Notes: generated by a model not told the origin, from the sequence alone. DNA of 64,000 nt from Heloderma charlesbogerti (GCA_026122225.1 JANEZZ010002693.1:335001-399000), one strand, 5' to 3'; shown: positions 1 to 11,150, counted from the stretch's first letter. Made by a program: numbers and translations.

Positions 1-293
1 TTCCTCTATTGTTTTAATATATGTTTTTAGCTTGTACAGATAAAATTATATTATCAGATATTCTTGTATATATTCTTTATTATCACCAGTTAGCCCATCC
101 CAGTGCTTAAAACCCTAAAACTTAGGGCCTAATTAGAGTTGGTTCCCATCACAATACAGAAGCATACAAAGGGATGGGATTGGGGCATGGGATAAGTTCC
201 ACTACATATTATAACATATTATTTTTATGTATTTCTTCCTTCAACAAAGCAATTGGACTGCTCAAAGGCCAGTTAAATGTAAGTAATACAATT

Positions 294-1234
294 AGGGTGC
301 AATCCAATGGCTGCCAGTTAGCGGCTAGATGGCCATAGGATAGGTTGGTTCCTGGGAACTGACCTCCACCCCCTCTTGCGCTGCCTTGTAGGCAGTGTGA
401 ATTGGCCCCACACTCCATGCTCATAAGAGCAGCACAGAGCAGCAAAAATGGGGCATTCCTGGGGGCGGGGCGGGCGGAACTGCTTTTCCAATGCTTCCTA
501 TGCATCATCCAGCATCCGCCCCCCCCCCCGCCTGCTCTGACTTCCCTCGGCTAGACAGCCGAAATCAGCTGTCTAGACATGAATGCAGGGCGGCTGAAGC
601 GTGGAGGGGAAGATCCCCTCCACGCTGCTCCTGGCCTGCATTGGATAGGGGTCGCCTGTCAGGGTGGACATTGAGCCCATAGAATCCCAGAGTAGTTCTG
701 ATTCAGAGGAAGAGCAGTTGCTCCTAGGAGAGGAGCGTGCCCCTTTTTCCCAGGGCCCGCAGCTGACAGAGATTCCTCCCACCAACATTCCTAGATTAGA
801 AAGCAGTCCAGGGAGTGACCCAGCACCGATAGCAGACTGGTTGGATGCGCGGCGCAGACACAGAGAGCGGCGCCAAATGGAGAGCGCGGAAAGGAGGTGT
901 AGCGCCTGGTTGGCGCTCAAAGAGCGGTTGTGCCCAGAGGATCCAAGGGAAAAGGGGAGGGATTCTCCCTAGTCCTTATATTCAGGGGTCTGCCAGTAAT
1001 TGCTTTTCAAATGGGGACCAACTGTTCCAACTTAGGGCATAGGGATGCTGCTGCTCAGATCTAGTTGCTACCTGTAGAGTTGTAAGTTGTAAGAGAAGAA
1101 TAAAGCTTTGAAAAGAATCCCTTTGTCTGCGTCTGGACTTGGCTACTGGATTAGACTGAGAGAGCCCTCCAAGGAGCCCTTGACAGCGCCTCTGAGTTCG
1201 GAGGTGGCCGCCTATCCCGATACGATGGCACCCT
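294..1234. mobile_element. Foldback MITE, family A, split by a solo LTR
   Basis: The two parts lie at 294-656 and 1186-1234. The left end reads agggtgcaatcc and the right end gcaccct, inverted to each other. Internal landmarks (ggctagacagcc, ctgtctagac, cctctgagttcggaggtgg) recur in the elements at 6451-6873 and 8424-8833, where this copy is in the reverse orientation. No transposase is present, so this is a non-autonomous DNA element inferred from structure and copy number. Confidence 0.7.
657..1185 (+). mobile_element. Solo LTR nested in MITE family A
   Basis: The sequence begins TGTCAGGGTGG and ends GCCCTTGACA. It carries a polyadenylation signal (gaataaagc, near 1098) before a GT-rich stretch, as expected for an LTR R/U5. 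The flanking pentamers tcgcc (652-656) and gcgcc (1186-1190) agree at four of five bases, consistent with a decayed 5-bp target duplication. Removing it restores a continuous MITE (ggtcgcc joined to tctgagtt) like the copy at 6451. Its 102-codon ORF (664-972) is not taken as a gene. Ty3/gypsy and ERV origins cannot be separated. Confidence 0.7.
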
Positions 1235-1240
1235 TAGTGT

Positions 1241-1584
1241 AACAATCCAGTGAAAATCAGGATGTCTTTACAGGCCCTGTTGCTATGCTTGAAATAGCAG
1301 TCTGACCCATAGAAATGTTAGCAGAAGGTACTTCCATAACATTCCATTCCCCCTCTCTCTCTATATATATATTATTGGTTTTAAACTGATAAAAACATAC
1401 AAACAATAACAAATCCAACATTTTATCAGATGGGTTCTGTTTGTGTTACAATTAGTGTTACAATTCGTATTTGAAAACCTGTCTCCTTATGTTGCTACAT
1501 TTCTTTCAGCTCAATGTGTCTTTCCATAAATTGTCATGTTTTGGTGGTGGTTTCAGTTTGTCCTTATTGTCATCTGCATATTGT
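1241..1584. other. Intergenic, no gene seen
   Basis: This is AT-rich intergenic sequence with a short (TA) run near 1362-1371. It shows no coding signal and no recognised repeat other than a possible old LINE tail around 1375-1430. Confidence 0.4.
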
Positions 1585-2083
1585 GGCCCTGTTTAGACAT
1601 CACGCTAAGCCATGATGGTTAGGAGTTCTGAGCTAAGTCGGCTTAGCGTGATGTCTGAACAGGCGTCTGTCCCAGCCATGGTGGTTCATTAAGCTCAGAC
1701 TAACCACTTGTTGCAAGATGGTTAGTGGGCTCTAACAAGGCTTAGCATGATGTCTGAATATCCTCTGTAGTTAATTGACAACTGCCATAGAGCTCCATGG
1801 CAAGAGCAGCCGAAGAAGGAATAGCTGCCGAGCACCAAAATGGACGACAGCACCAAGCACCAAAATGGCCAACAGTGCAAAGGCCACTGGGATGCATGGC
1901 TGACCATCCGGAGGTCTGTGGGTTCCTGCGGGAAGGAGGGTGGCTAGAGAATGGTTAGTCTAACCGTGTTGTGGAACATGGTTACCTGCACATGTGGCAG
2001 TAGCACTCACAGTGGTTAGCGGTAACCACCATGCACCATGGTTAACTTAACCACCCTTCCCCAATGTGTGTCTGAACAGGGCC
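1585..2083. mobile_element. Foldback MITE, family D
   Basis: The terminal inverted repeats are ggccctgtttagacatc at the left and gtgtctgaacagggcc at the right. The interior repeats short inverted units built from gcttagcgtgatgtctga and ggttaacttaacca. It has no coding capacity. It is probably a palindromic non-autonomous DNA transposon related in style to the aaccatgg foldback family elsewhere in the window. Confidence 0.7.
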
Positions 2084-2513
2084 TGTATAAAACATCTCCA
2101 AATCGCATAGAAGTCTTCATCGTTACTGTGTTGTCTTTCTGCCCTTTTTTTTTGGTCTTGTCAATTTTTCCATTAGAGGAATCATCCATAAACTTTGCCA
2201 CCAGAGATCTATTGATATTCCTGAGCTTTCCTTCTGGAATCTTGCAATTCCCTGCCATTTTTCTCCATACCAAGAGAGATTTACTAGGTAGTAAGCCCCA
2301 CTGGGACACAATAAAACTCACTGGACTCGTGGGGCTCATTGCACTACATGGCCAGCAATTTGGTCTGTCCTGCTTGATCCTGTAGGTTGGTTTATTTTCT
2401 CCACACTGCTTTGAAAGGCCACAAAAGAGCCAAAGCATGGAGAAAACAGTGTGAGCTGCCTTCGAATATGGAGCAATTCAAGGTGACCATATGTATGTGC
2501 GTGCATGTGTGTC

Positions 2514-3260
2514 TGTGTGTGTACCTCTGAAGCTACCTTACTCCAAGTCAGATTGTTGATGCATATAGCCCAGTATTGACTGGCAGTGCCTCTCCAAGTG
2601 GTGGTCTTTCCCATTGTCCTGCTCTAAACTGAGTCCTGGTCCTGGCTCTTTGCTAGTCAATCCAGAGACATAAATAATAGCGTGGTCAATTGGTCAAACA
2701 CAGGCAAGCAGTCAGTTATGTGGGGTCAGCGGAGGTTAATACTCAGTGAGGCAGTGAGATGCGTTACACAGCCCAGAAGCAGAGTCAGGGTCATGGGTCA
2801 CGGAGCATCAGTCACAAGGCAAGGTAAAAGAATAGTGTTGTTTCCAACACTGGCTAGGCAGACACTGAATGCTTTTAACAGCAGAGCCTGCCGCCCCACC
2901 CAGGGCTCAGCCACAGGACGCTATAGCTCTCTGGTCAGAGGCCTAGTCATGAGGAGCCCCTCTGCTCCCAAGTAGACCTCTGCTGCAGCCTGGCACTTCG
3001 TAGAGGTTCCCTGAGTTGGGCCTGCCTCCTCTGGTGCTGTTGCTCCCTGGAACTTGGGGGGTCCTCAGCTTCCTCATCTGAGGCAGAGTTCCCCTATTCC
3101 TGAGTGGCTGAATCTCCTCCACAGATTCAGGCCAGGTTGTGGTGCGGGCCCTGGCAGGAACTGGGGCATCATCCTCTGTTGGGGCCTCTAACTCCCTTGG
3201 AGGAGTAGGAGTCCTGTAGGGGCATGACACCCATCACGTGCTACCCAAGATCTTTTGGAT
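2514..3260 (-). mobile_element. tRNA-derived SINE split by a solo LTR
   Basis: The left part (2514-2614), read on the minus strand, matches the body of the SINE copies at 11952 and 27603 (ctggcagt, tctccaag, gggaaagacc). The remaining head continues after the LTR at 3230 (cccatcacgtgctacccaag). The SINE was present first and the LTR landed inside it. Confidence 0.65.
2615..3229 (-). mobile_element. Solo LTR with perfect 5-bp target duplication
   Basis: Read on the minus strand it starts TGTCATGCCCC and ends GAGCAGGACA, 615 bp long. The flanking bases are cccat on both sides (2610-2614 and 3230-3234). There is no internal region, so it is a solo LTR left by recombination. A 95-codon Pro/Arg-rich ORF inside (2943-3230) is not regarded as a gene. 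It is a different LTR family from the one at 657, and the class is not assigned. Confidence 0.75.
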
Positions 3261-3264
3261 CTGG

Positions 3265-3397
3265 GGTGGTGAACCTGCGAGCCTCCAGATGTTATTGAAC
3301 TCCAACTCCCAGCACCCTGACCATTGGCCATGCTGGCTGGGGCTGATGGGAGTTGGAGTACAACATCTGGAGGGCCAAAAGTTCCCTGCCTCTGCTT
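3265..3397. mobile_element. Palindromic hAT-like MITE (tgggagttgtagtcc family)
   Basis: The two arms, cctccagatgttattgaactcc and its inverted partner ggagtacaacatctggagg, flank a loop containing ccattggccatgctggctgg. This is one of about two dozen copies in the window. Family termini read cagccttccccaacctggtg, which resembles hAT/Charlie-type ends (CAG...CCCAACC). Confidence 0.7.
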
Positions 3398-3439
3398 TAG
3401 ATCCCCTTGATCATCCTGCCCCAATCCTGGTGGGTGCCC

Positions 3440-3530
3440 CAATCTGGTGACCTCCAGATGTGTTGGCTGGGGATTATGGGAGTTGTGGTCCAACACATCT
3501 GGAGGGTGCCAGGTTGGAGAAGGCTGCACT
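3440..3530. mobile_element. Palindromic hAT-like MITE, partial
   Basis: This is a half-length copy: cctccagatgtgttggctgg joined to attatgggagttgtggtcc and catctggagggtgccaggtt, ending gaaggctgca. Confidence 0.65.
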
Positions 3531-4005
3531 AGACAACAGCTGCAATGTGTTCACCAGTCATAAGAGTTACACCCACCAGAGACATTCTATAAGATTATAT
3601 ACCTGAAATAGAGCAAACAGCACAGGCTGTTGCGAGCTTTTTCAGCAGTGCAGCCAGAGCCAGAGTATTTTTGAACCCTGTGGCAAATCACATTTCTGAG
3701 TTCTTTCTTTTATCTGGTTTTTAAATACACCTTTTGTTGCCTTGCGTGCATTGGCCCCAAATAGTGGAACAAATGGCTCAATATACTGAATGTCTGTTCT
3801 CTGTATAATGAAGTGCATTCTGGGATGCAGGGATGGTGGCTCAGCTTCAGGATCTGAGCAAAGGAGTGATTACCCAGTTAGGAGCGTTTGGCTTTCCAGG
3901 CCTGCCCATGTGCTGCGCAAACTGCATTCTCTCCTGTGGTTGCCAGGACGTGCTGACCCAATCAACCACAAACAACTACTGCAGCCTTCCTCGATCTACT
4001 GCCCC

Positions 4006-4092
4006 CCAGGTACCCTCCATAGCTGGCTGAGGGATTATGGGGGTTGTAGTCCAACATATCTGGAGGGCATCAGTTTGGAAAAGGCTCAGCTA
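4006..4092. mobile_element. Palindromic hAT-like MITE, right half
   Basis: The copy contains gggggttgtagtccaacat and catctggagggcat-like sequence, and ends ggaaaaggctcagc. The left arm is reduced to taccctccatagctggctg. Confidence 0.6.
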
Positions 4093-4187
4093 GTATAACC
4101 AAATCATCAGAGCATTTGCCTTTTAGCTCTACCAATGACACAGCATGCTTGTTTGTGTTTTATATACAAACATAATTTTTATATACA

Positions 4188-4212
<25 letters not shown>
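4188..4212. repeat. (AT)n microsatellite
   Basis: An uninterrupted AT dinucleotide run of about 25 bp lies next to cataattttt repeats on both sides. Confidence 0.9.
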
Positions 4213-4220
<8 letters not shown>

Positions 4221-4227
4221 CAAACAT

Positions 4228-4500
4228 AATTTTTTATGTTATTGTGGAACTCCCTCCCTGTGGAACTCCCTCCCTAGGGAACTCCGTCATGCCCCCTCTT
4301 TAATGAGCTTCCATCGTGCATTAAAAACTTGGTTGTTCAGGCAGGCATTTGGGGTGGGTTAGGGTATTTTAGAAAATGTTTTTATTGTAGAATTTTATTG
4401 TTTTAAACTTTTTATTGTATGTTGTACATCGCCCAGAGTGGCTGGGTGACCAGCCAGATGGGCGATTAATAAATTTAATAATAATAAATAAATAAAATAT
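4228..4500 (+). mobile_element. L2-like LINE 3' end
   Basis: The reading frame encodes LWNSLPRELRHAPSLMSFHR, then ALKTWLFRQAFG, the C-terminal signature of L2 LINE ORF2. It is followed by a 3' UTR with cgcccagagtggctgg, gatgggcgattaataaat and an AATAA-rich tail. A short tandem repeat of tggaactccctccct disrupts the start. It is a 5'-truncated insertion. Confidence 0.75.
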
Positions 4501-5051
4501 AAATATAGATCCACAAGTGTCATTCAGTCATATGTGTTTTATTTGGTGTGGTGACTTCCTAAATGGAGACAGTTTCTACCCTTCCAGATTTCTGTCTTTC
4601 AGTTTGTCCCCACCTCCCCTTCCCTGCCTTTTGGGGGGGGGGGGTGCCTTTAATACTCCGATAAAGATCTTAGGGCGCCATCTACTGGAGCCACTTTCTA
4701 AGCATGGCATTGGAAAAGCAGCAGTGAGCTTCGGAAAAAATGTCATGTGCCAGGGTAGAACCTTGTCATGTGAAACCTGGTTTGGGGGCTGTGCTGTGGC
4801 TCAAATGATTAACCTCATGATTCCCAGGATCTCATTAATTCTTTTCAGTGGAGCAATGAATAATTCTTCATTGTTCACTGAAGGACCACCTTTGCCTATA
4901 GGAACCTCCCGGTCCATTAAGACATTCATGCAGCAGGGCTATCAGAGGAGGACTTTGGATGCAGAGATTCAGGGGCTGATGCAGCAAAAAGAGCAGGAGA
5001 CACCCCCCCCACCCACACACACACACATGCAGCAAGGCTGTATGTATATGG

Positions 5052-5290
5052 TGTAGTTTATGGGTGCTTGAGAGTGTTGGATGGGAGATCTGGGTTCTAG
5101 TCCCACTCGGCCATGGAAACTCACTGGGTGACTTTGGGCCAGTCACAGACTCTCAGCCCAACTGACCTCACAGTGCTGTTGTTGTGAGGATAAAATGGAG
5201 AGGAAGAGGAGGATAATGTAAGCTGCCTTGGGTTCCTTGCAAGAGGAAAAAAGGGCGGGACATAAATGCAATAAATAAATAAAATAAATA
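5052..5290 (+). mobile_element. tRNA-derived SINE, full length or nearly so
   Basis: A tRNA-like head with a B box (gggttctagtccc) leads into the body gactttgggccagtcaca, ctcacagtgctgttgttgtg and gtaagctgccttggg. The tail is gggcgggacataaatgcaat followed by (aataa)n. Body and tail match the copies at 37760 and 54611. The tail also matches the 5S-headed SINE at 24341. Confidence 0.75.
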
Positions 5291-5582
5291 GTCATCCTCC
5301 AGGGCCTCTCCCATGTTTTCCAAGGATTTTCACGGTGGGAGGGGGGGTGATTGAGGAAAGTCTGGTATTGGGGGGGAATGGTGGAATGAAATGCTAGTAC
5401 AGTTGTGCAATTTTGCTATACCACAGCACCACCTAGAGGTTATGTAGCAGAACATACAGAAAGTCAGAGAAGGGGAAAACCCAGAAAAAACCATGTGTGT
5501 AGAGGATCTGCTCTTAATCCCCCAAAGAATCTGGAAATAGAAGCCACTGTAAAGTAGTGGGTTAAAAGCCTCATCTAGAAAA

Positions 5583-5870
5583 GCCCATATAATTGGAAGA
5601 GATCTCAAAGCTCATCTAGTCCACCCCCCCTGCTGATACAGGACATTTGCTTATTAAATAAGTAAATAAATACATCATTGGTGATAGGTGGCTGTCCAGC
5701 TTCTGCTTAAAAACCTCTAATGAAGGAGAACCCAGCACCTGCTGAGGCAGTCTGTTCCATTGTCGCAGAGCTCATATTGTCAAGGACGCTCTTCCTAACA
5801 TTTAATCAGAATCGCCTTTCTTGTAATTTGAGCCCAGCTTTGTACTTTGAACCCAGGGATCTACAGTGGC
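5583..5870 (-). mobile_element. CR1-type LINE 3' fragment
   Basis: On the plus strand it contains catctagtccaccc, ggtggctgtccagcttctgc and ttccattgtcgcagagctc, the inverted 3' end of a CR1-clade LINE. It is an older subfamily than the copy at 40711. Confidence 0.7.
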
Positions 5871-6306
5871 AGTCAGGAATGTGTAAGCATACTTGCAGGG
5901 TACAGGTTGAGTGTATCGTTATGTCATATGAATACTTTCAAGGTGTTAGAAGGAATTGTATTGAGTTCTGGGGAATGTGTGTATTTAGTTTTGATTTCTC
6001 ATTTTGACCCCAGAGGAAAATTGATACCTGTGCCTTATAATGGGGTGGCCAAATGGAAAGGGGTACAGGGTTTCTGTACCTTTAATAGTTGTGCAGAAGA
6101 GAGAAATTCGGGCAACTTTTCTAACTCATGTATGCTTGCCTGAACCCACCTGAGTTTCCATCCTCTATGCAACTATTAAAGATGCAGGAGTATTTGCTGC
6201 TAGAATTATTCATTCTAGATACTGGAAGGATGTGATTCAGTCTAGATACTGAAAGACTCCATCTGTATCAGAATAGTTACGAACAATATTGGACATGGCT
6301 GAAATG

Positions 6307-6308
<2 letters not shown>

Positions 6309-6344
<36 letters not shown>
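6309..6344. repeat. (GT)18 microsatellite
   Basis: An uninterrupted GT run of 36 bp, followed by gtatgtgt and (ctga) repeats. Confidence 0.95.
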
Positions 6345-6350
<6 letters not shown>

Positions 6351-6450
6351 CTGACTGACTGACTGTCTGTGGTGGGGGAGTCTAACCTAACTGAAAATCA
6401 AAGAAATTGTGGTTCTGTGCCACAAGACTTTGTGAACTGACACTGCACTT

Positions 6451-6873
6451 AGGGTGTAATCCTAACTAGATAGGCGACCACCCCTGAACTCAGAGGCGAC
6501 CACCTATCCAAAGCAGGGGGACCATCTATCCAAAGCAGGGCAGGAAAAGCATGGAGGGGGTTGTTCCCTCTGCTCTTCTCCTGCCCTGCTTTTTTGGCTA
6601 GACAGCCAATTGTGGCTGTCTAGCTGCAGGAGCATGGAGTGGGGCAGGAGGCTGCTATTAGACACATTGGATGTGTTGTACACGCAGCCATGCTCTCCCC
6701 ATGCGGGAACGCCCCCAGCCACGCCCCTTTCCAGCCATTCCATGCTCCTCTTGCGAGCGCGGAGGACAGGGCTGTTCTGCGCTGCCTCTGAGGCAGCGTG
6801 GAAGTGGGGGGAGGTTGGTTCCAGGAACACACCATATCCTATGGCTGTCTAGCAGCCATAGCATTGCTCCCTC
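6451..6873. mobile_element. Foldback MITE, family A
   Basis: This copy is in direct orientation with the one at 8424 and inverted relative to 294. Markers are gtgtaatcctaactagatag at the start, ggctagacagccaattgtgg in the middle and cctatggctgtctagcagcc near the end. A tandem repeat of gacca(c/t)ctatccaaagcag lies at about 6490-6540. Small ORFs on both strands are by-products. Confidence 0.7.
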
Positions 6874-7397
6874 TATTAATGACTTGAATAGCTATTGTGA
6901 AAAACTCCATTGGTCAATTTTTATTTTTATTTTCATTTTTGTACATTTTATGCCTTGAATAAAAATTTTAATTATAATTGCCCTTGGAACATCACCTCTT
7001 TGAATTTTTTTTAATTTGGAAATTATTTTTAAAGGTATAAAAGCTCCATTCGCCTTTACATCTGGTCATTGAATGTTACACCTAGGGTTTCCAGACTGCA
7101 ATGAAGACTCAGTCTTCCATTTCACAATAATTTCACTGGGTGGAGAGGACTTCTCCTACATATCCTCCTTGGGCCAGCTCCAGGTGTTTGGGAGTCTGCT
7201 GGGCCTTTGATGGAGCATCTCCTCCATTGGTGGGACCTGATAAGCTTATATGGCAGCAGCCAGCACAAATAACACTGGGCAGCTGGGTCTAGCCACCATT
7301 TTACTTTCTCATAGTGCCTTGGAGGGATGCTATGTCAGGGGCATTGTGGGTAAATAAAATGGCAGCTAAATCCAGCTGCCAGGGCTGCTCAGAGTTG

Positions 7398-7573
7398 TTG
7401 TTCTTGCTGTTTTTGTTGGCTTTTATTATTGTTTTTATTGTTATTTTATTGTGTTTATATTTTAATTGCTTTTAATATTTTAACTATTTTAATGTATTTT
7501 TATTGCTGTAAGCAGTCTTGGGAGGGCTTCTGCCCTGAAAGGCAGCCAATAAATATTTTAAATAAATAAATAT
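7398..7573 (+). mobile_element. L2-like LINE 3' tail
   Basis: An AT-rich 3' UTR leads to gcagtcttgggagggcttct, ctgaaaggcagccaataaat and an (aaat)n tail. It is 5'-truncated and has no coding remnant. Confidence 0.6.
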
Positions 7574-7583
7574 CAGGATGGTG

Positions 7584-7670
7584 ATCTCACCATCAGAAAT
7601 TAATGACCCATTCATGGTAACCGGAGAGCTGCCATGAATCTGAGAAGAATGGTTGTATATATGGATATGG
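7584..7670 (+). repeat. 87-bp direct repeat, copy 1
   Basis: It starts atctcaccatcag and ends atatggatatgg. It is identical to 7875-7961 except for one base (ccggag versus ccagag). The two copies bracket a minisatellite. Confidence 0.95.
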
Positions 7671-7874
7671 GATATCTCACCATCAGAAATGGATATCTCA
7701 TATGGATATGAGAAATGGATATCTCATATCTGGATATCTGGATATATCTTATATCTGGATATATCTGGATATATCTCATATCTGGATATATCTGGATATA
7801 TCTCATATCTGGATATCTCATATGGATATGAGAAATGGATATCTCATATCTCTAAATGGATATCCATAATGGAT
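7671..7874. repeat. Minisatellite built on tctcatatctggatat
   Basis: These are tandem and partly palindromic units of tctggatatatctggatat and catatggatatgagaaat between the two 87-bp repeats. An open frame across it (7653-7928, DISGYISYL repeats) is produced by the repeat and is not a gene. Confidence 0.9.
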
Positions 7875-7961
7875 ATCTCACCATCAGAAATTAATGACCC
7901 ATTCATGGTAACCAGAGAGCTGCCATGAATCTGAGAAGAATGGTTGTATATATGGATATGG
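7875..7961 (+). repeat. 87-bp direct repeat, copy 2
   Basis: This is the second copy, 291 bp from the first, with 86 of 87 bases identical. Confidence 0.95.
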
Positions 7962-8423
7962 CTGGTCCCAGAGGGTAGTAAGATGGGGCAGTTGTTTGGG
8001 CCCTGAGCTGAAGAGAGGCCCCATGGGGAAGTTAGAGAAAGCAGGACAAACCCTTTCTACAGATGCAAGGTCTTTCCTTTTCCATTAATCTTAATTCTCC
8101 ACCTTGTTGTATTTGCATTTAGGTAACAAAAGGATGCATTTCTTAAAAGATTTCTTAACATTTACTATGGGTAAATTGGTAATTTTAACCTCTATTAGTG
8201 ATTCTGAGCAGGGGTCTAGGGTGTCATTTTAAATTCCTGCAAAATATAAAAGGTGGGCCTCAAAAATTGTGAAGTTGGGGGCTTAGCTTGGCATTTCCTA
8301 ACTCATTTGAGGAAAACATTTAAATGCTGAGATGCCAATTAAAATAAACATATGTCACTAGGTGTCATACAGGGATAAACAAACATTAAAATAGGACCTT
8401 TAGCTGCTATTTCCTCTTTGAGT

Positions 8424-8833
8424 GCAATCCTGTGGGGATAGTCAGCCTCCTCTGAACTTGGAGGCAGCTGACTATCAATGCAGAGTGGGCGGAGCATGGA
8501 GGGGATGCTCTCCTCTGCACTCCGGCCACCCTGCATTTGTGGCTAGATAGCCAATTTGGGCTGTCTAGCTGGGGAAGTCAGAGCGGGACGGGGAGGCCAG
8601 ATGGCACATAGGAAGCGCCCTAACAATGCTTCTGCAATCTCCTCCCTTTCCTGCTCCTGGGAGTGCCCCCTTTTCACCTGCTCTGCCCTGTGATTACTAG
8701 CACAGAGACGGGGAAGAACCGTGCTGCCTATGAGGTGGTGGGGGAGGGATGTGGGATGCGCAGTTTCTGGGAACCGAAAAATCCTATGGCCATCTAGACA
8801 CTGTCTAGTGGCCGTAGGATTGCTCTCTCCATG
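8424..8833. mobile_element. Foldback MITE, family A
   Basis: The start is gtgcaatcctgtggggatag and the end gtggccgtaggattgc. The centre has ctagatagccaatttgggct and its partner gctgtctagctgg. This is the clearest uninterrupted copy of the family. Confidence 0.7.
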
Positions 8834-9228
8834 TTTTAAATACAAATCTAATCACACTCCAAAAGGGCAGGCTACTTTAAAGAGAGAAAAACATTAACAG
8901 GGGATGCTGGGTGTTGTACGTACCCTAATGTTTGCAAAAAGCGGAATACACACATTCCCTAGGCTTTTAAAAATTCAAATGTTGCCAATTAAGTAATGTA
9001 GTCAATATATTGCAGCTGGAGTGAATTTTCATGCACAAAATTGTCAGGGCAAAGGGGAAAGGTTTTGATGGGAGTTGACCACTCCCACTGTTGCTTACCT
9101 TTGCGTGCAGTGTTTGTTACCTGTTTGCAGTTGCTCCTTCCCTTGATCACTTTGATAATCTTTTAAAAAAGAAAACACGGGCTACTTCCTGTGCTGATCA
9201 CATAGGCAACACGATGCTGTGTTGATGC

Positions 9229-9671
9229 AGACAAGCTGGAGAGGGTTCAGAGGAGGGCAACGAAGATGACCAGGGGACTGGAAACAAAGCCCCATGAGGA
9301 GAGACTGAAAGAACTGGGCATGTTTAGCCTTGAGAAGACTGAGGGGAGATAGGATAGCACTCTTCAAGTACTTGAAAGGCTGTCCCAGAGAGGAAGGCCA
9401 GGATCTCTTCTCAATCATGCCAGAGTGCAGAACACGGAATAATGGGCTCAAGTGACAGGAAGCCTGATTCCAGCTGAACATCAGGAAAAACGTCCTGTTA
9501 GAGCAATACAACAATGGAACCAACTACCTAGGGAGGTAGTGGGCTCTCCCACACTGGAGGCATTCAAGATGAAGCCATCTGTCAGGGATGCTTTGACTTA
9601 GATTCTTGCATTGAGCAGGAGGTTGGACTCGACGGTCTTATAGGCCCTTTCCAATCCTACTATTCTGTGAT
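9229..9671 (+). mobile_element. CR1 LINE 3' end
   Basis: The copy runs from agacaagctggagagggttc through gtacttgaaaggctgtccca and ggaggttggactcgacggt to the characteristic tail ctactattctgtga. It is homologous to the 3' part of the CR1 copies at 40711 and 50004 but on the opposite strand. Confidence 0.9.
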
Positions 9672-10895
9672 TGAGCTGTTATTATTTATTGTTTCATTTT
9701 AGATTATAGGATTGTTTAAATATTGTAAGGCACCTTTACTATATGTAACAAATAAGTTGATGATCCTGCAGTTACCCTTTTCAGAGGGGCCCTCTGAAAT
9801 ACATGGAGTGGAGAGTGGGTCTATGCCCCCTGGCTCCACACCCAATATCGACGCGTCTGCAGGCTCTGACCTCTGCAAGTTCAGTAGGAGGTCTGAATAG
9901 GAAGCCTATGTGCATACAGCTGTAGCATTTTGAATGCAATTGGGGACCTTGAAATACTGAAAAGCCCCGTTTTCATACCACAAATACATTTGGCTACATG
10001 ACATCAAAAAGCAAAATCAGAATGAGGTCTGAAAGCATTGCTCTCAGTCTGAATTGTCTTCTTGACAGTTCAGTATAGCAACTCAGATTTGGCTATGATC
10101 TGTCAAGAAATCAACTCAGTGTGAGGGCACTGCTCCCCACCCTCACTCTGAATGGGCAAATATTTTTGTCTGAATGGGTTGTGTGGGCACATTTTGTATG
10201 GGGCAATGTTTCTCACAAAATGTGTCTCGCATTTCAGCTCAGCCCTACAGCATAGGGCATTCCACTAACTACTGTAGGGGCATAGTAACACCATTTTCTC
10301 AGCAATTTAACTGGTTTTAGCTATACAGGACATGCAGAGGCGATGTGATACCTTTTGAGAAAATGGTCACTGAAAGACAATTGAATCTGCAGTTTCATTC
10401 TGTAGAAAACTGTTGGAATGCCACTATTATGTGAATTAAATTTCCCATGAACACTATGGTGTTTAAATTGAATTTATTGCTCTGCAGGTGAAAATGGTCA
10501 TTGTGAGTCTGGGCTCTGAAAGAGGAAACCTGGGAAGATCATTGATCGCTAGTTTTATGGAATACGAAGAAGCCATTTCTACTGCAAACCAGAGAAAGTT
10601 ACTGTAACCAGATGCAAAGAGGGCCCTGCTCCTGTTTCTTAGCAGCAATATTGGTCACTCTGCCTTATGGGTGAACTTCCAACAAACAATACCCTGGTAA
10701 TTTGAGTGGTTTGGAAGCCTTGCTGCTGAATACTGGGCTGGTTTATGGGAAACATCTGTCATTCTGGATTTGATCCTGGATGAACATGCCGGTCTGGTTG
10801 GATGAAGTAGGAGGATCTTCCCAAATGATCAAAGGGCCATCGCAACTCCCCAATGATGAAAAGTTACAATGGCTGGGGCTTTTTAGCTTTTAAAG
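9672..10895. other. Intergenic, no gene seen
   Basis: This is unique-looking intergenic DNA without convincing open frames, splice-bounded exons or recognised repeats. Confidence 0.4.
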
Positions 10896-11150
10896 GGTGC
10901 CTCCAGAAGAGACTTTTATGAGACTATCACCCTGCCTCATTCACAGAGGTTTATTTGCTGGGGGTGGGGGTGAAGGGAGGCAACATCATCTTCTACTCAT
11001 GACCCTCCCATTTCCCCACCACTTCTTCCATCTTTTTTCTTAATACAGAAAATCTAAGGGAAAAAAGACAGAACAGATCCACAGTGCCTGCTGGTTGCTT
11101 ATGCTAGGAGTCCTCCATCTGGAAGTACTTGAATTCATAGAGGATTAAAC
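10896..11150 (+). repeat. Unclassified dispersed repeat, copy 1
   Basis: Segments such as cttttatgaga, ttaatacagaaaatc, ggaaaaaag and ctccatctggaagtac align in the same order with 57460-57690 (same strand). I do not recognise the family. Confidence 0.55.

Noticed and set aside
664..972. 102-codon acidic/Arg-rich ORF
   Set aside because: It lies wholly inside the solo LTR, begins at its first bases, and has no known domain.
7653..7928. Repetitive ORF with DISGYISYL units
   Set aside because: It is a product of the minisatellite period, with no flanking coding context.
7584..7961. CRISPR-like repeat arrangement
   Set aside because: Only two long direct repeats are present, with a tandem repeat between them. 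There are no regular spacers, and the DNA is clearly vertebrate.
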